A DNA stretch of 64,000 nucleotides from Phoronis australis (lineage: Eukaryota; Phoronida; Phoronidae). How positions within the stretch are numbered: position 1 is the first letter of the stretch; every line of letters begins with the position of its first letter. The stretch spans positions 250,776 through 314,775 of the forward strand of contig NMRA01000171.1 in assembly GCA_002633005.1 (NCBI GenBank), read 5' to 3'. The notes under the pieces were generated by a model. It searched no databases. It was not told the origin of the DNA and saw only the letters and a list, made by a program, of their open reading frames with translations. This document shows, one piece after another, positions 23,707 to 34,970 of this stretch. The position numbers and the translations under genes were made by a program.

Positions 23707-24200
23707 CCAACAAGCAGCAAGGTGGGGGGTCAACCAGTCAGATCCATGTTTAGTCTGATAAATCACATTAGGGATGTCTGGGTGAAGTATGACACCACAA
23801 AGTTTGGTGGTTTAGGAGATACAAGGGAAGTGTTCTGGGGGGCAAAATGAGGCAATTTCTTGGTGTGGAATGAGTCATTTTTTACCAAATTTTCTACTCC
23901 AGTTTCTGCTTCAAACAGAATCGTTTCTGAACAATTTTGATATCACATGATAGGTTCATGACCAATGTCAGTAAAAACGGCACCGACACTGCAATATCTG
24001 CAGTTACCATGGTAACACTGGAACTGTTTCCGTGGAGGTACATTTCCGTCTTGTGAAAAACCAGCAGTAAGCTGTACCCTTACAGCGAAGCTGCCCTCGC
24101 GAGAAAACTAAAAATAATAACATGGACATGTAGAAGACTCCATGCCCTTGAAATTAATACAATAAAAACTTTGTCAGCCCTTCAGGCAGGCATGGTAATA
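23707..24200. other. No gene seen; repeat-like sequence
   Basis: About 23707-23850 resembles the dispersed CCTAGTGGC family in having phrases such as CAAAGTTTGGTGGTTTAGGAGATAC. The remainder has no coding exon, hairpin or tandem array that I can support. Confidence 0.4.
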
Positions 24201-25949
24201 GGTGTCTGAATTTCACTATTTTCAGACCGCGTATCTGTATTTGTCATGTTAAACCAGTCAGTAGTTGTGCGCCGTTTCTACGCATTAATATGCCGTGGTA
24301 TAATACAACAATTAAAACAATTGGTTTGCTTAAATGTTTTTAATTAATTTTAAGGACACTAGCATTTCCCAATATAATATGAAATTATACTAAATTTGTT
24401 CATCCAATTCGTCTGAATACCAAACTAAAGCTTACAATGCGTTAGTTGAATGATGGCTGACATAAAGTGCGGGTTTGCGATTTTATCTATTTATCTGGCA
24501 CTGCCAGTCGCATCGAATGTGGTATTTCTACAAATTGCGGAGAGAAACAACTTTGGAAACTCTAGGGAAATGCACAAGATATATAGCCAGACATTTGAGC
24601 ACCTTATAAGAGTACGTGGAGCTGATGTGGAGGTGGAACGTGTCCTCCTGACCTGAGTAGTCTGTCGCAGTGTCTGCCTCGGAGGCAGGTGTGCAGGAGC
24701 TACATAACCTACCGTATTAGATTCACTTTACCGAATCATCGTTACAACACTCGAGATATATTGGCGTCGCCAAAGACACTTAGAACATCCACTGAACACT
24801 AGAGAAGAAATCTGGTAGAGGTCTGAAAAATGATCAAAGACGCGTTAAGACGTTAAGTCAAGGTTCAACGTCCTGCTTCTTGTGAGCTCAGGTAGGAATC
24901 ACTAAACTCCAGGGTCTGACCCTGAGGAATATTTATAGAAGCACGTCATTCATGCAAAAATACTTTTATTGACACACCGTGATTACTTATAACTTGGGTC
25001 TTATTGCTTAATCATATCTTATTCAAATTTGTTGATGTATATGCAACTATATGTATACATTGGCATAGAAAATAGGNGTCTGAATTTCACTATTTTCAGA
25101 CCGCGTATGTGTATTTGTCATGTTAAACCAGTCACTAGTTGTGCGCCGTTTCTGCGCATTAATATGCCGTGGTATAATACAACAATTAAAACAATTGGTT
25201 TGCTTAAATGTTTTTAATTAATTTTAAGGACACTAGCATTTCCCAATAAAATATGAAATTATACTAAATTTGTTCATCCAATTCGTCTGAATACCAAACT
25301 AAAGCTTACAATGCGTTAGTTGAATGATGGCTGACATAAAGTGCGGGTTTGCGATTTTATCTATTTATCTGGCACTGTCAGTCGCATCGAATGTGGTATT
25401 TCTACAAATTGCGGAGAGAAACAACTTTGGAAACTCTAGGGAAATGCACAAGATATAGAGCCAGACATTTGAGCACCTTATAAGAGTACGTGGAGCTGAT
25501 GTGGAGGTGGAACGTGTCCTCCTGACCTGAGTAGTCTGTCGCAGTGTCTGCCTCGGAGGCAGGTGTGCAGGAGCTACATAACCTACTGTATTAGATTCAC
25601 TTTACCGAATCATCGTTACAACACTCGAGATATATTGGCGTCGCCAAAGACACTTGGAACATCCACTGAACACTAGAGAAGAAATCTGGTAGAGGTCTGA
25701 AAAATGACCAAAGACGCGTTAAGACGTTAAGTCAAGGTTCAACGTCCTGCTTCTTGTGAGCTCAGGTAGGAATCACTAAACTCCAGGGTCTGACCCTGAG
25801 GAATATTTATAGAAGCACGTCATTCATGCAAAAATACTTTTATTGACACACCATGATTACTTATAACTTGGGCCTTATTGCTTAATCATATCTTATTCAA
25901 ATTTGTTGATGTATATGCAACTATATGTATACATTGGCATAGAAAATAG
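24201..25949 (+). repeat. 874-bp direct duplication with one N at the junction
   Basis: Copy 1 is 24201-25074 and copy 2 is 25075-25949, offset 874. The copies differ at scattered single positions, for example TATATAGCC versus TATAGAGCC near the end of the small open frame and CCGTATTAG versus CTGTATTAG. The single N at 25077 is three bases into copy 2. This pattern suggests two alleles placed end to end rather than a true tandem duplication. Confidence 0.85.
24450..24656 (+). other. Small open frame of uncertain status
   Basis: A 68-codon frame starting MMADIKCGFAILSIYLALPV has a hydrophobic N-terminal stretch like a signal anchor. In the second copy of the duplication a substitution creates TAG after HKI, truncating the frame at 42 codons. 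I recognise no family. The difference between near-identical copies argues against strong coding constraint. Confidence 0.2.
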
Positions 25950-25950
25950 A

Positions 25951-26095
25951 TGCGCTGCCTCCGGCAGCTTGTCTGGGGCCCGCCTAAGCGCTACGTCGGA
26001 GCCTGCCTGCGCTGCCTCCGGCAGCTTGGCTGGGGCCCGCCTAAGCGCTACGTCGGAGCCTGCCTGCGCTGCCTCCGGAAGCTTGGCTGGATGTC
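25951..26095 (+). repeat. 57-bp GC-rich minisatellite, about 2.5 copies
   Basis: Units start at 25951, 26008 and 26065 with TGCGCTGCCTCCGGCAGCTT. The sequence is much more GC-rich than its surroundings. Open frames through it (repeating CLRQL and CAASGSL) are a by-product of the 57-bp period, which is divisible by three. Confidence 0.9.
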
Positions 26096-26398
26096 AGCAT
26101 GCGCAGAGCAAACTTCCTGGTTAAAAATTGCCAGCTGACAGCCAATGAAAATAATCGTTCTAGTGCGCTGTACCTGGGCACCAGGTTAGGTTGTGTTCGG
26201 TGTCTGTGACTAAACTAGTTTTTATTAGGTATTGATAAATTGACAAAATGGAAACTTTAGTGCTGTCCTTGATGACACGGGTTACACTGACAAAGAGGAA
26301 TCACCAAAGAAAACTCAAACAAGCTCATTGAAACTGATACTCAGTGAAGTGACTGTATCCTTGCGCGTAACCTGCCACCAGATGTCACTTTGGTCGTT

Positions 26399-26815
26399 CA
26401 CCCGCCATAGCCATCAAAAATATCCGTCACTTGTGCCAAATGGGTAAAACAAAGGTTTGTTCATTTGCTGCTAATTTTCTTCTTCTGAAATAACACTTCG
26501 GGTTTCACATTGCATGCACATCGTTGGTGTGGACGATTTTTTCATTTTTCAATCTATTGGTCACTCGCTGACCGTTTCCATCATATTATCACTCGGTCTC
26601 GGCATGNCACCCGCCATAGCCATCAAAAATATCTGTCACTTGTGCCAAATGGGTAAAACAAAGGTTTGTTCATTTGCTGCTAATTTTCTTCTTCTGAAAT
26701 AACACTTCGGGTTTCACATTGCATGCACATCGTTGGTTTGGACGATTTTTTCATTTTTCAATCTATTGGTCACTCGCTGACCGTTTCCATCATATTATCA
26801 CTCGGTCTCGGCATG
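26399..26815 (+). repeat. 208-bp direct duplication flanking a single N
   Basis: Bases 26399-26606 are repeated at 26608-26815 almost exactly (for example TCGTTGGTGTGGACG versus TCGTTGGTTTGGACG). The lone N at 26607 lies exactly between the copies. This looks like an untrimmed contig overlap. Confidence 0.85.
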
Positions 26816-27219
26816 AGCCGGGCGTGCCAGTGAGTGGCAGTGGCAGTAGGCAACACGTAGCCCCTCGTCGGTTGGCCTGTTAGGGGCTACAGTACTTCCC
26901 ATCGCTTTCTGTACGCATTTCGTTCCATATATTTTAAACGGGCGGTAGGTCAAATCCGGCCACCGATTTTGAGTTTTCATCTCGTCAAAAATACATTCCA
27001 CTCTTAATTTCTTAAATCACTTAAAAAAGCGTTGACTTTGACATTGCCTGGTCCTTTCTACTTCTATACATATATCTTCGATGAAGCTTAGTTGTGAGAA
27101 TTTGGGTGACTTTGGCAAATAAGGCACTAGTCAGACGTAGCGGTCCCACTTTAAACCACCATAACTTCTTTAATTTTTAACCTAAAATCATGATTTTAGT
27201 ATTCACGTGCTCACAAGGC
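26816..27219. other. No gene seen; diverged copy of 22440-22610 region
   Basis: The stretch GTTAGGGGCTACAGTACTTC and following bases to about 27005 parallels 22478-22600 near the UBTD exon. Nothing coding is evident. Confidence 0.5.
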
Positions 27220-27562
27220 GTATAGTCCGGTTACCTATTGTCGTCAGGCTCCAAAGGTCGTCCGCCATCTTGTTTCGCGTGCAGCGCAACCACGCGGGAC
27301 TTAGCGTTCCAATTTGGAGTGCTCGTCTGCACGTTAGGTACTAACTTATCGGAAGAGACACGTATCAAAGTAATGAGACAAAAATCGGTGAGTTTACCGA
27401 TTGTTTTTTAAAACCACTTAAAAATCAGTAGATTTTACTAATACACTTTTTTGTGCGTTTTCAGAAGATGTTTTCGAATTTAAATTTTCTTCCGACGGGA
27501 CACAAAACAAGATCCAGGGTTTGTTTATGCAATGTATCTGTTTGTCCCAGGCACTAGTAGGA
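27220..27562 (+). repeat. Third copy of the gap-flanking repeat
   Basis: Same orientation as the left palindrome arm and nearly identical over about 320 bases. It extends past the point where the left arm meets the N gap, ending GTTTGTCCCAGGCACTAGTAGGA. The flank upstream (26870-27010) is also related, but diverged, to the flank upstream of the left arm (22470-22610), so the duplicated block is larger than the arm. Confidence 0.85.
27235..27268 (-). CDS. Candidate first coding exon in repeat, copy 3
   Basis: A third identical unit, minus strand, within the direct copy at 27220-27562. Start context, the 11 codons and donor are all preserved. Conservation in three copies could reflect recent duplication rather than selection. 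Confidence 0.4.
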
Positions 27563-28630
27563 TCTAGAAGGCCAAAGGAAAAATCCGCAGACAAATGCGA
27601 TACGCTGGGTTCTTAACATTTTTGCCTCACGTTCACCATTAAACTGCATTGAAATGTTGACCAATTGGCTTTTATTGGAAACCACAGTGCAGAGCTCAAC
27701 ATCAAAACTTCAAATCGAGTTTATGTCAATAAAAACAGGCTGTTGCAATTTTCATTACTTCGTTGGCCTTTTTCTGCATGTTTCTCAGTTTTTACAAAAG
27801 GGGGCAGCATATGACGACCTTAGGTTTCACAATAAAATGGCTGCCGATTGCAGTGCACATTTGAAATAACTCGGCACAAATTAAAGAAAACTTCCGAATC
27901 GATGAATGCGGTATATCTGTGAGAGTTAAATCGAATCCTATTCAGATCATAACTTTGGAGTGGAATAATTCGGTGAGTACAACAGCAAGTCGGTTTTATG
28001 CTTAGGCGGACGACCATTGGGTTCCCGAGTATATAGAAATTGATGTGTGCTGTTAATTTTGCTATACCTTGATCCAGTTTTAAATTATTTTACTTTGAAA
28101 TTAGAGCTCTGTTGCCGTCTTGTTGCCAGTCGGTTACACGCACAGTGACGTCATAGGAATGCCTGACACCTACCGTCGATTGTGTGTATTCATTTTCAGT
28201 GTAAGGAAACGATGCGTCACAATTTCAGGAGGCACGGAAGGAAAATCCGTTTTAATCTCGTCGCTTCGCAAAACGATACTGAACTCATTTATAATTGCGT
28301 GATTCAAAGTGTTTCGGAAACCAAGTGAGGCTGGTGTCGTTTGTCACGTTTCATTCAAAGGCGCAAAGTAAGAAGTCGTGTTCGTGCAGTCAGACCTTTG
28401 GTTTGTGGTGCCTGAAAGCAAAATGACTTTCATTTGCGATTCTAAATTAATTATTAATTCTTGTGATACCATTGTACCAATTACAGTGTAAGCCTAGCAA
28501 TGGTATGTACAGTTTCAATATAAGATAGTAATTATGCAGAAAATTTTATTTTGTTAAGTAGAAGTCATGTAAAGATGCACCTTGTACCGTAGTAGAAAAC
28601 TTCAAGTGAAACAGCTCAATTGGGAAGTAG
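27563..28630. other. No gene recognised
   Basis: Short open frames only, none resembling a known protein. No tandem repeat or hairpin was noted. Confidence 0.4.
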
Positions 28631-28635
28631 TGAGT

Positions 28636-28652
28636 GGCCCTTTAAAAGGGCC
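28636..28652 (-). promoter_or_regulatory. Second tandem histone-type stem-loop
   Basis: Minus strand GGCCCTTTTAAAGGGCC, preceded by ACCCAAG and followed by ACTCACT. The loop is one base longer than canonical. It lies in a roughly 57-bp direct repeat with the first stem-loop (unit beginning GTGAGTGGCCC). Confidence 0.45.
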
Positions 28653-28692
28653 CTTGGGTTTTTGTCACTTGAGCAGCGAGATTCGAGTGAGT

Positions 28693-28708
28693 GGCCCTTA
28701 AAAGGGTC
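28693..28708 (-). promoter_or_regulatory. Histone-type mRNA 3' stem-loop overlapping transposase stop
   Basis: On the minus strand the 16-mer GACCCTTTTAAGGGCC has the layout of the histone mRNA stem-loop (6-bp stem, loop TTTA), differing from GGCCCTTTTAAGGGCC at one stem base. The flanks ACCCAAC before and ACTCACT after also resemble those of histone mRNAs. Its TAA is the transposase stop codon. Confidence 0.5.
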
Positions 28709-29033
28709 GTTGGGTTTTGGTACTCAAGGAGTGGCGTACCACAGCGGCTATGTGGTCGACTATCGTGAAAAACGCCTGTCGACCGCTGTTGCCCGCGTAA
28801 CGTTCCCGCCACATGAACTCGTCTAGATGCGCACCCAACATGTCAGGGAGGACACCACACATGCTCTTGAACCTCATCTTCGTGTTCTTCCAGTAACACT
28901 TGACATGGTTGATGTGTGCGCCAATCTGTGGATCAACGAAGGTCATGGTATGGTTGACCGTCTGCTGGGTGTACGGTGGCACAACGGGGAGGTTGGCAGT
29001 ACCGTTGTAGGCAGCCCACATATTGCTGTGGAT

Positions 29034-30653
29034 CAGGGCTCAACACTAACGGGTGCCCGATTGCCCGTGTACATGTAGATTATGCGTCGGGCAAGTGGAA
29101 TTTGAAAAGTACTTGCCCGATGGGCAAGTTAAAAAGTTGGCCGCATAGGCAAGTAGATCCTAAGATTGTCTGCTCAACATTTGCTCCAAAGTAACGAACC
29201 CCGACACAAGCCTAAAAACTGTCGAAAAAGCCCCTGTGGCCGTCAAAGAAACTCCCGTCTTCGAATGAGCACCAAAAGAAAAATAGAACAAGTGTGATGC
29301 ACCGTGCACAGATCACGCCCGCGGTAAAATCCTTTTGATTCTCTGAACGTGCCCTGCAGTTTCTGAATAAGTTGTCACGTGATACTACTGATCGTCTGCA
29401 CTCTGTCAAAACGTCTAAACAAGGAAGCCGTCCACGCCTGGACGGCATTAGTTTAGTCGCTAAAAAACAAGTTCAAGATGAATCAAAGCAACAATATGAA
29501 AGGAAAAGAGTGCGGGGATGGGTTCCGTCATGGGAAATTAGGTTTCTTGGCATGGGAGACTGAACAAGGGATTTTTGCCGGCGTTTACCCATGTACAGCT
29601 GGAAGCACCGTGTTCGTCGGCGGATGTAAGTCATACAGATAAGCGTAAAAGATAAAAGTGAGTGATTGACACCATATTTTCTACACTATACAGCAGTTTT
29701 AAAGGCCTGGTATTTATTCAGGGGGAATTCCAAAGGAAATTCTTATGAATTCCCGGCTCTCGGTGGCAACTCCCGAAAGAGGAATACGGTCTTCAGGATT
29801 GTTGCTCTGAAGGGTTATTTTTTCGCAGTCTATTTTTCAAAAATGTAATTATTTATTGAAAATAAAAGTATATGTGGCATTATTATATGTTAAAACTTGA
29901 TTTAAATTTAATACACGGTATCGATGACCAAAACTAAGATTTTTACGGATAGCAAAAATTCAAATTCAGGTTTAGCAACAACGCATGAGGGCGTAGGCCT
30001 ATAAACTAATGAATGCACAGAAGTGACTAGAGTTCATGCCCTAGCTCATTTCGGCGCCTGTGAACGTGAGACAATGGTTCAGATACCATAGTTACTCTTC
30101 TAATTTGTCTCTCTAGTGTTTTGACACACCTTATAAATAAATGTTCTATAAGAAGAATCGTTGAAAAAATAGCAACCAGGGGCGGATCCAGGATTTTGAG
30201 TTAGGGGGGCCAGGGCACAGAATAACCAGAATTTCGGCAGATACACACGCCCAGGCTAAATTGTGGGGACGCATAGGCCTCGAATGAGGACCTGTTGACT
30301 AACAAAAAAAAGGTAAACGGGATTTGTTCAGTTTGTTCAGGGCCTATGCGTTGTATATCACCCCCGATGAGCCCCTGCTTGCGCGCACCCGAATTCCCAA
30401 ATGGTATCTGGTAGAATTTTAGGGGGAGCCATGGCCCCCCTAAATCCGCCACTGGCAACTCATGTATTCAGCATGCACGACACAAGAGGAGGCTCAGCAC
30501 ATTCAGCCCTACGGTAACACATTACCTAGGTGTGCACATGCATGGTGCTATTTGGGATTGTACTTGGGGCAAGTGAATTTGTTGTTCGGGCAAGTAAAAA
30601 TTTCAACTACTTGCCGAAGGGCAAGTGGCCTAAAAAGTTAATGTTGAGCCCTG
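29034..30653. mobile_element. hAT-like element inserted in the Merlin transposase
   Basis: Ends are inverted repeats: CAGGGCTCAACACTAAC on the left and the complement of CAGGGCTCAACATTAAC on the right. Subterminal GGGCAAGTACTTGCCC-type motifs occur at both ends. Flanks GTGGAT and GTAGAT form a six-base target duplication with one mismatch. No transposase of its own is visible, so it is non-autonomous. It contains a second nested element at 30177-30454. Confidence 0.75.
30177..30454. mobile_element. Nested 278-bp terminal-inverted-repeat element
   Basis: Starts CAGGGGCGGATCCAGG and ends with the complement of CAGTGGCGGATTTAGG, flanked on both sides by GCAAC. This termini type is common among hAT-like MITEs. 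It carries no gene. Confidence 0.75.
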
Positions 30654-31448
30654 GTAGATGATGGAGCCGAGCAAGTTGAACTGTTGTATGATGGGTAGAA
30701 GTGTATTGGCATTCTTGTTTGGCACAAACTGCAGAAATCCAACGTTCTATACGGGGCAGTATCCTCCAAACACCGATCGTTGCTAAACCACATGGCCCAC
30801 GTTGTTCTTTCTTCTGGCCATCAACGACTCGTCAATTTGCACGATGACTCCGGGGACGCCAATCCGTATGGGGTTGTTCGCGAGTTGGGTGGAGCATGCA
30901 TCTCGGAGATAGCTTAACCAAGTCATTATCACAGTCCGGTCTATTCCCAGCATCTCCTCGGCAAGCACTATCAGTTGCTTGAATGTCCAAGCCCAGACAA
31001 GCTGTATCAATAGCTGCAGTGTCAACCTGGACTTGGACCAGAAGGAGTCGTCTCGCAGTGACATCTTGTGAGACTTGTGCCTCGGGCAGTGCCAGATCTT
31101 CCCACCTCCTCCTGAACCACCACGAACCTCGGTCATCAAACGAGGGCACACCCCACACTGGAGTGACTGGCATCTGATGGTGTTGTGAGCCCTCAGAAAC
31201 TGAAGCGCTGCGTCTTCGTCACGCGTGAACTCGACTATTTCTGCAAGAGACATTTCGAAAATGGTAGCCACGTGTAGAGTATCTTTTGAAACTTATAGTC
31301 ATAGGTGCACGTGCTTGAAATGGGCGTCTCACAACTTTCAGGTGTCGTGTCTTTTATGAATATTCACATTTTATTGGTTATCTTGGAAAAGAGTGACTTT
31401 TGTTGCTTTTTTGAACCACTCCCACAGTGCTGATAGCAGTGATAGAAC

Positions 31449-31957
31449 CAGGGCTTGGAATTTTCCGCGGAAACGCGGATTTCCGCTTTTTTCAAATGTG
31501 CTTTCCGCTTTTTTTATAATATTTCAGCGTAAAAAAATCGGATTTGATATAAAATTTCCGCGGCAAATTCCTCTCTTACCGTGGCGTTGCAGATGACGTT
31601 CACCTCGAAAAGCGGAAGTTGCTCTTTATGTTTCGGAAGAACGTAAATTGTCAACATTGCCGGGGCATCTGGGACAGCGTGGTGGGATTTTCAATGGCGT
31701 CTCGTGTTATTGTTAAGCGCGGCGACAAATACTACCGCTCTGCAGCCAAAAATGTGTGGGTTGGGAGTGGACGGGCGAGCTAAAAGGACGCAGACGCATG
31801 CTACTGATGGTGGTAACATTTTTTTTTAGTCCTCCCGATTTTTGTCGGGGAAAGGGTCACATTGACCATTTCAAGGCTGGTTATCGGGGCATGATTTGAG
31901 CCGTAATAAAAGTTTCAAAGTTTCCGCGTTTTTTGTCATTGGTCATTCCAAGCCCTG
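31449..31957. mobile_element. 509-bp hAT-like MITE
   Basis: Ends are CAGGGCTTGGAAT and its complement ATTCCAAGCCCTG, with exact flanking duplication TAGAAC (31443-31448 and 31958-31963). The interior has TTCCGC repeats and no coding frame. Confidence 0.8.
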
Positions 31958-31963
31958 TAGAAC

Positions 31964-33910
31964 TCGACTTTTACCGTCATTTTAGAGCAGACCTGTTTAC
32001 CGTAGGCAAAAATGCGGATAACTCTCGGGCTAAATATGTGCTGTCTTTAAGATAGCAACCTGTCTACAATTGAACTTCTGAAAGAATTGTTACGAAGAAC
32101 GGCAGTGTCTTTAAAAGATTAACGAGACCTTCAGATTTATAATGCAAGTTGTGTAGTGCGTTGTTTTTTTGCACATATTGATTTCGCAACAGGTTGAGGC
32201 GTTGGCGTCATTTGATTTTTTTACAGCCAGCAGACTACGTTCTTCCCAAAAATACACAGAAATTTCTCCTATCCCATTCCCTTAGTATTTTATCGTGAAG
32301 TTTCTATTCCCTGGTTCTCGGTAGTGATACTGCCATGTTGAATGGCAGGTGTCACCTGGCGGTCAAAAACTGAACTAATTTATTGACACCTTTATTCTGC
32401 AGAGTGTCGCTTTTCATAGGTTCAAACTGACCAAGACCCTATGGTCCCAAGGGTTCGAATTCAATTACATGGTGATCCTGGCACGCATCTGCTAGTAAGA
32501 ATCTGCAAAAAGGCGGAGGTTATTTTTAAGGTCCAAATTGGTGAAAATGGTATCACTTCAGACAGTTTCGTGGAAAAGTGGTCAAATTATCAAAAATTCT
32601 AAACAAAATTTGGAAAAGGGTGAAACGCTACCACTTGCTTCTCCATGTTATGTCAGGACAACTTTAGGGGGAATCTTGCATACAAACACCATTCAGAATC
32701 TATGATGCTGTTTTTTTCATTAGCAACAGGTGTCGCTGTAATCTTGAGTTGAGCATACATGGCGAACAGAAATTTGACGATAAAACACTGAGGAAATGCA
32801 GTAGGGAACACATAATTATATTTTTGAAAAGATAACATTGCGAGGAATCGAACAATACCAAAATCATGTGTGTAGTTCCCAAAATCAGAAAGTGGCCATT
32901 TTTAACACTGCGCACGGCAGGTGGTATGATGTGATACCCCTGCTTCTTATGAAGCTTCATATGCTGCAAACTTTTTGGCAAATTATGCCTCACACTGATT
33001 AAAGCATCAAAGTCACTTTGTTATAAGTACCTTTTGCACATAGAGGGAAACCTTAAGTTGGGTGAGCAAACCAATATTGCAGAAATTCAGCAAGAGCAAA
33101 ATTTTGCCATTTTTCATGGTTTTCACAAGCTCATATATGTTAGCATACTTAATGATAGAAAATTATAAATATGCCAGCGAAATATTTAAACCTTCTTCTC
33201 TCTATATACATTAATACAAGTGGGGGCATTGACGAATATTTTTAAAAATTAAACAGGTGCAAGCACTAAGGACATATTTTGCTCACCACTAAATTCTTGT
33301 AAGTTTTAGTCGAGGTCAGAGTTTGTACTGCTAGATGGCCATTTCTGAACCGATTACCATGATATAGGTAGCAATTGATTCATGAAAAATTTCAGCATTC
33401 TACCCTTTTCATTTTTTGCCAAACATATTTGAAATTAGGATTTTTACACTTTAACACCTCTTAACTTCCTGACTTGAAATTTTTTTGTAAAGTGTTCACT
33501 CACTGTCATCATCATCAATGTTATCCTAATCCATTTCAAACTTTAATCAGGTAATTAAGCATGGTCCATTTAGGAACACATCATAAAAGGTAGTAGGTTC
33601 AGTTAAATTTAAAGTTCACACAGAGTTCAAACTTATCTAGAATGTGATTGGTCAATTGTTGTTAAAGAAACCTGTCCATAATTTCCATGAAATACAAAAA
33701 ATAGTACTTGGGGCAAATCAAGTTGTTTAAAGTAGTGCATAATATTTCTGAAATTAGAACTTAAAATTAAGAATTGAGGGTTGGGTTAAATTTTTTGACT
33801 TTTTGTGCAATTAATGTTTTCATTGTTAACCTTTTTCTTTGTGGTGGAACTGCAAGCAGTTTAATTTATTAGTTAAAATTAGATCACAGTGAAATCAAGG
33901 TGAGAGTACC
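31964..33910. other. No gene recognised
   Basis: AT-rich sequence. Minus-strand frames at 32653-32993 show no recognisable domain or supporting splice structure. No repeats of note. Confidence 0.4.
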
Positions 33911-34970
33911 TTACTTTTTATGCGCCCACATATTTATATGTGGACGCATTATGCCGTCATCTCCGTCCGTCCGGGCGGCGTGCGTTTGGCGTCTGTGCTT
34001 TATCTCCAAAACCCTTTGACATACGTTCATGAAATTTGGCACATATGTTCCATTCATGAATGGGACGGCATGTGCAAACTTTCGGACGGATCCGATTACC
34101 GGTGTGCCCCCTAGTGGCAATTTTAGTTTTTTACGCTTACCTTTGTATCTTCAAAAGTCCTGAACGGATTTTCATGAAATTTGGTATGTAGGCACCTATT
34201 AGTGAGATGACGCTATCCTCCTGTTTTCAGATGGATTCGACATAGTTTGTGCCACCTAGTGGCCATTTTTACTGTTTTAGAGTCTGTATTTTTGTGTCCA
34301 CCCCTCTATCAACCAAACCTCTCAAAGGATGATTGTGAAAATTGGCATGTATGTGCTTACTATAAAGAGGACAGCTGACAATGATTTTCAGACGATTTGG
34401 ACTACTGTGGCGCCTCCTAGTGGCAGTTTTTTTTGCGCCCATGGCTGTATCTCCCAAACCGTTTGCAGGATCTTTACTAAATTTAGCAAGTGTATTTATG
34501 TGATGTTGACAACGGACGATGACGACTTTAGGATGATTCTGACTACCGGTATGCCTCTAGTGGCAATTTTAGTATTTTACATTGACCTCTGTATTTTCAT
34601 AGGTCTTCAGGTGTATACTTTGTGTTACTTCGTGACTATGAAGGAAAAGTTCCAAGTAGAAATTTGTTTCTGGCATTCTAATGCTGTGCTAATCTCGTAT
34701 GTTGGTAAATTTGTTTTTAATTCTATGTTTCTGTGGTGCTTTAAGCAACTGATGTATAGGATGTGCTTGTATTATGAAGATCACTCACATTTTGCCCCTA
34801 GCCTATTGAGGAGACAATGACCATGCCTTTCCATTTTGCAAAGTACAACATACTACATATGTGCCCTCTACTGGCCACTTTATGGTACCAATAAACAACC
34901 CTAAAAGGATACCGTATACGGTGCAATTGTGGGCGCATTTGAACGCTCTGCGTTGCTCTTGTTAGAATTT
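33911..34970 (+). repeat. Dispersed CCTAGTGGC repeat, block 1 with both ends
   Basis: The left end is ATGCGCCCACATATTTATAT near 33919, part of a palindrome around TTTATA. The interior alternates phrases such as TGTATCTCCAAAACCC, TTCATGAAATTTGGCA and CCTAGTGGCA. The right end near 34890-34970 has AACAACCCTAAAAGGATACC and CGCTCTGCGTTGCTCTTGTT. Long open frames inside are accidental. It looks like a non-autonomous transposon with internal repeats; the superfamily is not established. Confidence 0.7.

Larger units (their letters stand above)
28698..31271 (-). pseudogene. Merlin (ISXO2/IS1595-like) transposase, disrupted
   Basis: The 5' part (31271-30783) starts MATIFEMSLAEIVEF, has a zinc-ribbon-like Cys/His cluster (C-x3-QC-x2-C and WHCPRH) and the first catalytic region GVIVQIDESLMARRK. 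In the same frame two TAG codons follow (GHVV* and FGGYCPV*), with recognisable sequence beyond them (VGFLQFVPNKNA, TLLPIIQQF). Coding is then interrupted by a 1620-bp insertion (29034-30653) and resumes with NMWAAYNG, VNHTMTFVDPQIGAH and LDEFMWRERYAG, ending at TAA 28700-28698. The usual second Asp (SD-x-W-x-AY) is Asn here, and the expected Glu before the last Trp is replaced. It is therefore an inactive eukaryotic Merlin-superfamily copy. Confidence 0.85.

Noticed and set aside
29212-29563. Small frames on both strands inside the hAT-like insertion
   Set aside because: No recognisable transposase motif; composition fits non-coding MITE sequence.
34329-34820. 163-codon plus-strand frame with hydrophobic segments
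   Set aside because: It lies entirely in the CCTAGTGGC dispersed repeat and includes its characteristic phrases; not a gene.
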